From Mauremys mutica (Eukaryota > Chordata > Testudines > Geoemydidae), in contig NC_059089.1 in NCBI RefSeq assembly GCF_020497125.1, forward strand, positions 28,290,282-28,354,281: a DNA stretch of 64,000 nt, in the 5' to 3' direction. Under the pieces are notes generated by a model. It was not told the origin of the DNA. It did not search any database and worked only from the letters and a program-made list of their open reading frames with translations. The number at the start of each line of letters is the position of its first letter. Position 1 is the first letter of the stretch. This document shows, piece by piece, positions 57,933 through 64,000 of the stretch. A program made the translations under genes and the position numbers.

Positions 57933-57946
57933 TTTACATGGGTAAT

Positions 57947-58300
57947 GTTACTCAGATGTACAAGTGATTATTGGATTGAGTGCTAATGCCAGTCTACCTT
58001 CCAGAGAAATTTTCTGCAATAATCGGAGCATTTGTAACTTGTATGACTCTTCTCTGCAAGATTCGTTTGAATGATACATCCATTTTAGTTTCCTAGAGAC
58101 CCACTCTTGCTTTTCAGTTTAGGGAAGGCTGAATCAGTCCAGTTAAAATAAGAATACAAACTTCATCCTGATATTGAAAATACTCAGATAAGTTTCAAAA
58201 TGGTTTTAAATCTTCATGCATTTCTGCACTTTCTGATTCCCATTGAAAGATCGATCCGGAGCAAATAGATCAGCATATTGAGGTCTGCTAATAATATTGG
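57947..58300. other. Intron 2, no gene seen
   Basis: No recognisable signal. Confidence 0.45.
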
Positions 58301-58302
58301 CC

Positions 58303-58385
58303 TGATCCTGTATAGGGCTGAGGGGCCCCAGTTCCTGTTAACATCACAGAATTTGAGGGTATTCAGCATCTCACAGGGCCCAACC
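58303..58385. repeat. Ancient palindromic repeat fragment
   Basis: A ggcctgatcctgtataggg start and a gcatctcacagggccc end surround a diverged centre that includes ctgaggggccccagttcc and gagggtattcagc. The ends are complementary in outline, as in the other old palindromic repeats here. Confidence 0.45.
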
Positions 58386-58855
58386 CTGTCTGCTGTTGTC
58401 CCTTGTATTGGCCTTGCTAATGTTTAACTATCAGCCAAGAAAGTTACCAAGACAGCTGCACACAGCACACAGCATAATAGGGTAGACCTGCAGTGCGCGT
58501 GCACACAGAGCGTCACCCTTGAGAGGGTTTACAATCAGTTCTTACTAAACACATTTACATTTTGTGCACCATATAACTCATGAACCCAGTAGGTGCAGAG
58601 ACATGGGGGACGGAGAAGATGGCCACTGGAGCTGTGCCCAAATGGACCCTCTGAATGTGGGTTTGCCAATGGCCCTAGGCAGCTGTGGCACCAAGCTAAC
58701 ACCAGGGACTTGTGGAGGGAGTGTCCTAGGAGATCTGGGGTAGTATGGGCAGCTCTCCCCCAGCAGCCAGCAGCATATCCCTGCACATGAGAACAGTCCC
58801 AGGTGGGGGTGGGAGGTTGTCCGGGAGAAGCAATACTGGAGCCGAGCACTTTACA

Positions 58856-58858
<3 letters not shown>
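58386..58858. other. Intron 2, no gene seen
   Basis: Open frames here extend into the following microsatellite and have no other support. Confidence 0.45.

Positions 58859-58916
<58 letters not shown>
58859..58916. repeat. (TG)29 microsatellite
   Basis: A perfect run of 29 TG dinucleotides. Long pure TG/CA tracts are length-variable and can adopt Z-DNA. The Cys-Val or Thr-His frames over it are artefacts. Confidence 0.98.
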
Positions 58917-58917
<1 letters not shown>

Positions 58918-59138
58918 ACTGGGGTGGAACACACTGCCTGCTCCTGCCTGCTCCCACTTTCCCCAGCAGACTCCATGCATCTCATCCCTCCGGCTTCCTC
59001 CCAGGTCTGGGAGATCTCCCCACGGTAAGAGCTGGAATGCTCACACTCTGTCTTCGATGACACAAGAGCTGCGTCTTCACCATAACCCTTCCCTACCCCC
59101 ACCCATGATCCATTTACTCAGCCCCTGAGACACACAGA
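58917..59138. other. Intron 2, no gene seen
   Basis: Moderate-GC sequence with no recognised signal. It ends with the left target duplication of the following MITE (59131-59138). Confidence 0.45.
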
Positions 59139-59262
59139 TAAGGTGACCAAATGTCCCGATTTTATAGGGACAGTCCCGATTTCTGGGTCTTTTTCTTATA
59201 TAGGATCCTATTACCCCCCATCCCCTGTCCCGATTTTTCACACTTGCTGTCTGGTCACCCTA
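59139..59262. mobile_element. hAT-type MITE, copy 2, with perfect 8-bp target-site duplication
   Basis: A 124-bp element related to the copy at 37897-38018. Its ends are taaggtgaccaaatgtcc and, reverse-complemented, tagggtgaccagacag. Both flanks carry the identical octamer cacacaga (59131-59138 and 59263-59270), which supports a hAT origin. It has no coding capacity. Confidence 0.85.
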
Positions 59263-59270
59263 CACACAGA

Positions 59271-59355
59271 GGGTCTGATCTTCCTCTGACTCCCACTTGT
59301 GAGCCCCACTCAACACCAGTGGAGTTACTCCTGGTTTGCGCGAGAGGCGAATCAT
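59271..59355. repeat. Ancient repeat fragment
   Basis: A gggtctgatcttcctctgac start, a caccagtggagttactcctg centre and a gcgagaggcgaatcatcc end resemble the old sauropsid repeat group with gtaaatcaggagtaactcc cores. It adjoins the MITE insertion. Confidence 0.5.
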
Positions 59356-62300
59356 CCCCAGCAGCTCTGCTGATTCACAGCGGGGTGTGAGAGTGGCAAC
59401 TCTGGACCTAAGTATCTGCTTCCCTTCTGTGAAGCAGAAAAATACCTGAAATTCACTGAAAGCAAAGTGGTCAAAAGTGAAAGGTTAATATTGGATTGAT
59501 CCTTTACCAGGAAATTAAAACTCATCCTTCTGCTCATTGCTTAGATGCTTCCATTTCTTCCTTAGCTTGTCTTGCTGTTGAACCCACTGGTATAACACCC
59601 AACTTCATCCTGGTGCAGGAGTTCCTCTGCTAATTTATTAGATAACACTTCACACCCCCAGTAGGGACTGTTCCTGCATGCACACTGCTGGGCTTCATGC
59701 CGTCTTAGAGCTATTTATTGGTGTGGAAAGGGGCCTTAGCTTGGATGATTCGTCAGCTAGTTTGTATCTTTGTGCCTGCTACGTTCTTGTAATATCCAAC
59801 ATTAACAAAGTGAAATGGCCAAATGAACAGGAGGAAGAGAAGAAAAGCAAAGGAGCAATTAAATGTAACTTTTCATCATGAAAAGGATTTCACTGGTTTA
59901 TCTTCTAATAAGATTATGTCACTAACACAAGTACCTAGAAAACCCTTGATTGACAGGCTCCTGTACTTTTATCAGGCAGTGTGACACTAAACCTCAGGGC
60001 CTTTTGTTCGATAGAGTGAGCTAACGGAAACTTGCCATCCTAATCCCCTTATTCATGTCAAGCACAGAAAAGAAGTCCTGCTCAGATGGCACCTTACAAC
60101 AGAGTCACCTCCACCCCCTAGTAGCTGGATGAACATGGGACATCTTCTGCTTTGTGCAGTATTTGTGCCCTGCACTGTTAGAGCAGGGTGTTGTCTGGTG
60201 TATACACATTCCACTCCCGAGCATTGTATGCTGTGATTTCCACATCCCTTTGATGTATCTTATTTTGTGTCACTTGTATTGACTATCGTGTTCAAGCTAG
60301 TGGGAGTTGTACAGTTACTGCAGAGCACACCCCATAATGGTGTGGAAGTATCAATGTATTCATTTCTTAACGTTTTATTTCTTTAGAGAAAACACAGGTT
60401 TTAAAAACAGAGGCTTCCCTCTGTTCCATGCATGTTAGAACCATGTTAGCGAGAGGCTGCATTGTACTACCTTAAATCCCCCCCATCCAGAAAAGGATTC
60501 CATGAGTGGAAATCAGAGCAAATGATCTTTTCAGCAGCATAGACTCCGAGAGAATTGCAGAACATTACTGTTGTTTACAGTAATTATTAATGGATTTATC
60601 ATTTAAAAATCTCAATGCAGAGTTTATCACTTAGTGCTAAAAGAGCAGATACCTATAGAATTTACTCCGAGTGTCATGGAAGTCAACAATTCATCCCAAT
60701 AGTTGGTATTATAGTTTCATAGCTCCAGTCTTTTCTCAGTAGAGGGAATTCCTTTGTGCGTATCCCTGTGGTAACCTATTTCAACTAGCGGTTCCCTGTG
60801 GTGCTTTATTTACTTGTCCAACTGTTTGGAAGTCTGTTAGTCTAAAGATCAGATGCACTGAAACAAATCTTATTACTTTAACCAGCCCTGCAAATTCTTC
60901 TTTCTCCATTTTTATTGACTTCTCTTCAGCTAGAACTAATACACATGCAGCAGGTGGGCGAATATGTCTCTCAAAGTTTAGCCTCTCAGATTTAACGTGA
61001 GCAACTATAAATCTTCTTTTGTTTTTCTTGGAAAATGTGGGAAACCACAGGTATTTGAAAAGTTGCTTCTCAGTAGGTTTGCATAATTTTTTTAATTATG
61101 GGCTTTTTTTAAAGGAAATCAGGAAAATATTGAATTCTGCATTTGGGAGGATTTACTTATTTAATTTTTCCTTTTTGTTTTAATTTTTTTAAGTGATAAT
61201 CAGAAAAGGAGGAAAGGGAGGGAGCTTTGAGGTTTGTTTTTTTTTCTTTGTTTTTTTTCAATCCAGCATCATCCCCATACAGACAGAGGCTGAAATTTAA
61301 TAAAAAGAATTTGCAAAAAGCTGATGTAATCAACACTAACCAACACACCTGCTTTTGGAAGGTGCTTTTATTTTCTGCTCTTTGGTTTTAGGCCAACTCC
61401 TGTTAATTTTTAGGAAGAAAAATCAGTTGGTCACCAGTATTTAAGAAACTGTTTTTTAGGAATTCCTCTAAAAAACTCGCCACCTCAGTGCCTTGTGCTC
61501 CCAGGTCTGTGCTCCTACTTGGCATAATCATAACAATTCCTAACTCTCCTAGAGCAATTCAGTGTACTGTCCACTGCATAGCACTGCCTTCCACATGATA
61601 GAAGGCTCTCCAATGCCCACAAGCCCCATGGCAAACAATCATATGCTACAGAAATGGTGAATTTGTTGGATTTATAAAAACTTTTTCTCCAGTATTTGCT
61701 TTTGCTTTATCGGGATTTATTTGTTTTAACTTATATAGCAGCAGCTACAGTCTGATCAAACAGATAAATGAACATACAAACAATCTGAACACTTTGCTAA
61801 ATAACACAAGTAAAGGAATCCACTGAATAATGATGCATCATTTGAACCTAGCTTGTATTTTTGAAATGTCTTTGCCTTGGCCAAATCTCATTTTCTGAAT
61901 AATCTTGTACAGGATTATACAAGCACTTAACTCAGGGCGGAATTGGGTCAAGTGGGTAGAAGACAATAAAATAAAAAGTATCTGAGTTATCAGTGAGGTT
62001 AGTGAGAAAATCTGTACAAATTTCTGATGTAAACTGCAAGGCAAACTTTAGTGCAATGAATATTTGAATTGTGACACATAAGATAACATGCAAGCGTGAT
62101 TAGGAAAGATGTTTGGAAATCTGTAAATGACAAAGAAACCATCAGATTTTGTAGCAGAGTCCCAGGATAATACAAGGTTAGGGCTGTAATCAATATTCTG
62201 CCATATCAGAGATTTAAAAAACAAACAAACAAGAGGCTGTGACTATTTCAGCAAAAATTCACTCTGGAGAACAATCAGAGAAACACTGTTAGTCCCATTA

Positions 62301-63150
62301 ATCTGTGGGGTTTAACATTTGAAACTTCTGGGCTCTATACCATTCCCCTTCATGCCTAAAAGGCAGTAACTCATTTTTTAAAAGGACCACAAGCAGGATG
62401 TCACATAGTAAAAACTAACAGGTCTGTTTTATTAGAAACTAGATGATGCAGTATGTTCTGCATCTATCAAAGGCAACCAAACCTTATACTCAGGGGAATG
62501 TCATGAACCTTTACACAGCAGCATGTCAGATACTCTTGACATGTTCTGCCCCTCTCTGAACAAGAGGGTCAATAAACAAGGGAAACAACAATCCACCTAC
62601 AGTGAACTTGGTTTGGTGTCTTCTGCTCTCGGAGTACTTGATACTAACTTGTACTTCTTGAAAGAAAAATAACCTTTGGCTGGACCAAAAAAAAAGAAAA
62701 CTTTGAGGATTAAATTTCAGAGCCTCCCAGCCTCTGTCCCAACCCCCCACCAAAAGTTGAAATGATTTGTGTTCCAGGGTCTGTGACCCACGGAGGCATC
62801 TAGCAGCGGAGAAAGGAAACATTTGGAGTTCAGAGGGACAGTGGGTATAGATGACCAGCGTAAGACAATGCAGATGTTTCAGATCATGAGTTCTCTGGCA
62901 ATGACAGGAAAATGCCTCCAACAGACCTGCTGAGTTGGCTCTCATCTTGGTTGGGTGGTTTTGTTTTGGTAAGTTTCCCCCCCCCCCCGCCCTTAAATAT
63001 AGGGATACCAGGTCCTGGTTTTTAAGTTTTTAGGATTTATCAGGAAGAATCCATCTTATTTGCTGGATTTGAGAAGTAAAGTCAGCTTTTAAAACCCTCT
63101 TGCCATGTCTCCTATGAAATACACCCAACTGGTGGCTGTAATGATGTGGA
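59356..63150. other. Intron 2, no gene seen
   Basis: AT-rich unassigned sequence with poly-T and poly-C runs (about 61230-61260 and 62979-62988). No LMX1B exon, RNA gene or young repeat was recognised. The 139-codon minus frame at 62526-62945 has no domain support. Confidence 0.45.
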
Positions 63151-63151
63151 C

Positions 63152-63225
63152 AGGCTGATCCTGTTCCCACTGGAGTCAATGGCAAAACTCCCATTGTGTG
63201 TGATACACAGGCCTGATCCTGCCTC
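63152..63225. repeat. Ancient palindromic repeat fragment
   Basis: The order ggctgatcctgttcccac, tggagtcaatggcaaaactc and acaggcctgatcctgcc matches the old group of gacttcaatgggag-centred repeats. Confidence 0.5.
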
Positions 63226-64000
63226 ATAGTTCGGCCAGGGGCATTGCTGCTAGAAGGTTCTAATCTAGCCCTGTATAAAAAGGATGGGGCACTGTTCCTA
63301 GCATCGAGGGGGACCCAGTGGAAAGAAGTGTCTTTCTGCCTGTATTTGAGAGAAAACTGCCATTTAGAAAAGGCTTCTCAGGTTTGAATTTTTTTTCTTC
63401 TTTCTCATGATGAAATGGAAACCATGGCAATGAAATGTCCCAGGGAAAGAGGGTAGCAATTGCTACTCTGCAGTGAAAGAGCCCAGCTAATGTTTTACAA
63501 ATACATTTATAACACAATGCTATTTTTATTTACTTTATTTATGAGAGATCCTTTATTGCCGCCCTCTGTCGAGCTTTGGGGGAGAGGACAGGCAGGTACA
63601 ACGTGGTCATCTGCAAAGTTCTTTCACCTGGCTGGCAAAACTCCAGTCAGCAGGGTCACAGGCCACTTTGGCACGCCAGGGCTGCAGCGTGAGTTTGAGG
63701 AGCCAGTGAGGGAGTGAACTGCAGCTCAGCTTTCAGAAAGCTGGATTGTTCCTGGTAAAAGTGTGGCGTTTGAGGGCATGGTCCTGGAGTCTCTTCACAT
63801 GCAGTGCTTCATCGAAGTCAGTGAGGGTCTGCTGGTGGCCTGGCTCCAGGATCCGCCCCAGGAGAAATACGAGGTTGCCCTCTTGTTGCCTATGCTTATT
63901 ATTTGTAGGCCGTGTTTGGGGGTGGGGGACAAGGCAGAGAAGCATCCTCTTCCTCTTTCAGCTGGCAACCATGGGAGGGGAGGGGAGAACTGGCAGCTGT
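63226..64000. other. Intron 2 to the window edge, no gene seen
   Basis: No exon or recognisable repeat. The frame at 63460-63717 (85 codons) has no domain evidence. Confidence 0.45.

Overview
The window looks like vertebrate nuclear DNA, most likely from a turtle. It has long introns and intergenic DNA, a CpG-rich domain of about 14 kb, and no operon-like packing. Its repeats fit a turtle: CR1 LINE tails in several subfamilies, hAT transposons and hAT-derived MITEs, a Penelope-like fragment and old MIR/CORE-SINE pieces. The species was not determined. Most short open frames in the window are chance frames, in the GC-rich part especially.

One gene is firmly supported. The + strand carries the 5' end of LMX1B, a LIM-homeodomain transcription factor. 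Coding exon 1 is 40254-40392. Intron 1 is 40393-40965. Exon 2 (40966-41152) encodes nearly the whole first LIM domain. Intron 2 starts at 41153 and runs past the right edge. The second LIM domain, the homeodomain and the C-terminus lie outside the window.

Layout: (1) 1-26.4 kb is moderate-GC intergenic DNA with no convincing gene. It contains a hAT remnant with an internal minisatellite (203-944), two hAT MITEs with target-site duplications (3090-3277 and 7162-7331), CR1 pieces, and a CR1 split by a 1.6 kb hAT element with long inverted arms (19605-21227). An unidentified coding-like stretch lies on the minus strand near 4.3-4.8 kb. (2) 26.4-42.7 kb is CpG-rich. It starts with a separate CpG island carrying five perfect 38-bp repeats. 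It continues with a pyrimidine-rich minisatellite, CR1 relics, a compound CA array and a MITE, and ends at the LMX1B promoter and exons 1-2. (3) 42.7-64 kb is AT-rich intron 2. It has few young repeats up to about 57.6 kb, then an inverted Penelope-like insertion, a (TG)29 microsatellite and a second copy of the promoter-side MITE.

I saw no sign of a new gene system. The more unusual observations are structural. They are the Penelope-like inverted insertion with a 14-bp duplication and a 19-bp filler matching sequence about 0.5 kb upstream, the fold-back hAT element, a CR1 tail with a 5' inversion, and the modular CA array upstream of LMX1B. Family names rest on recognition of sequence features and recall of repeat families. 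No database search was run.
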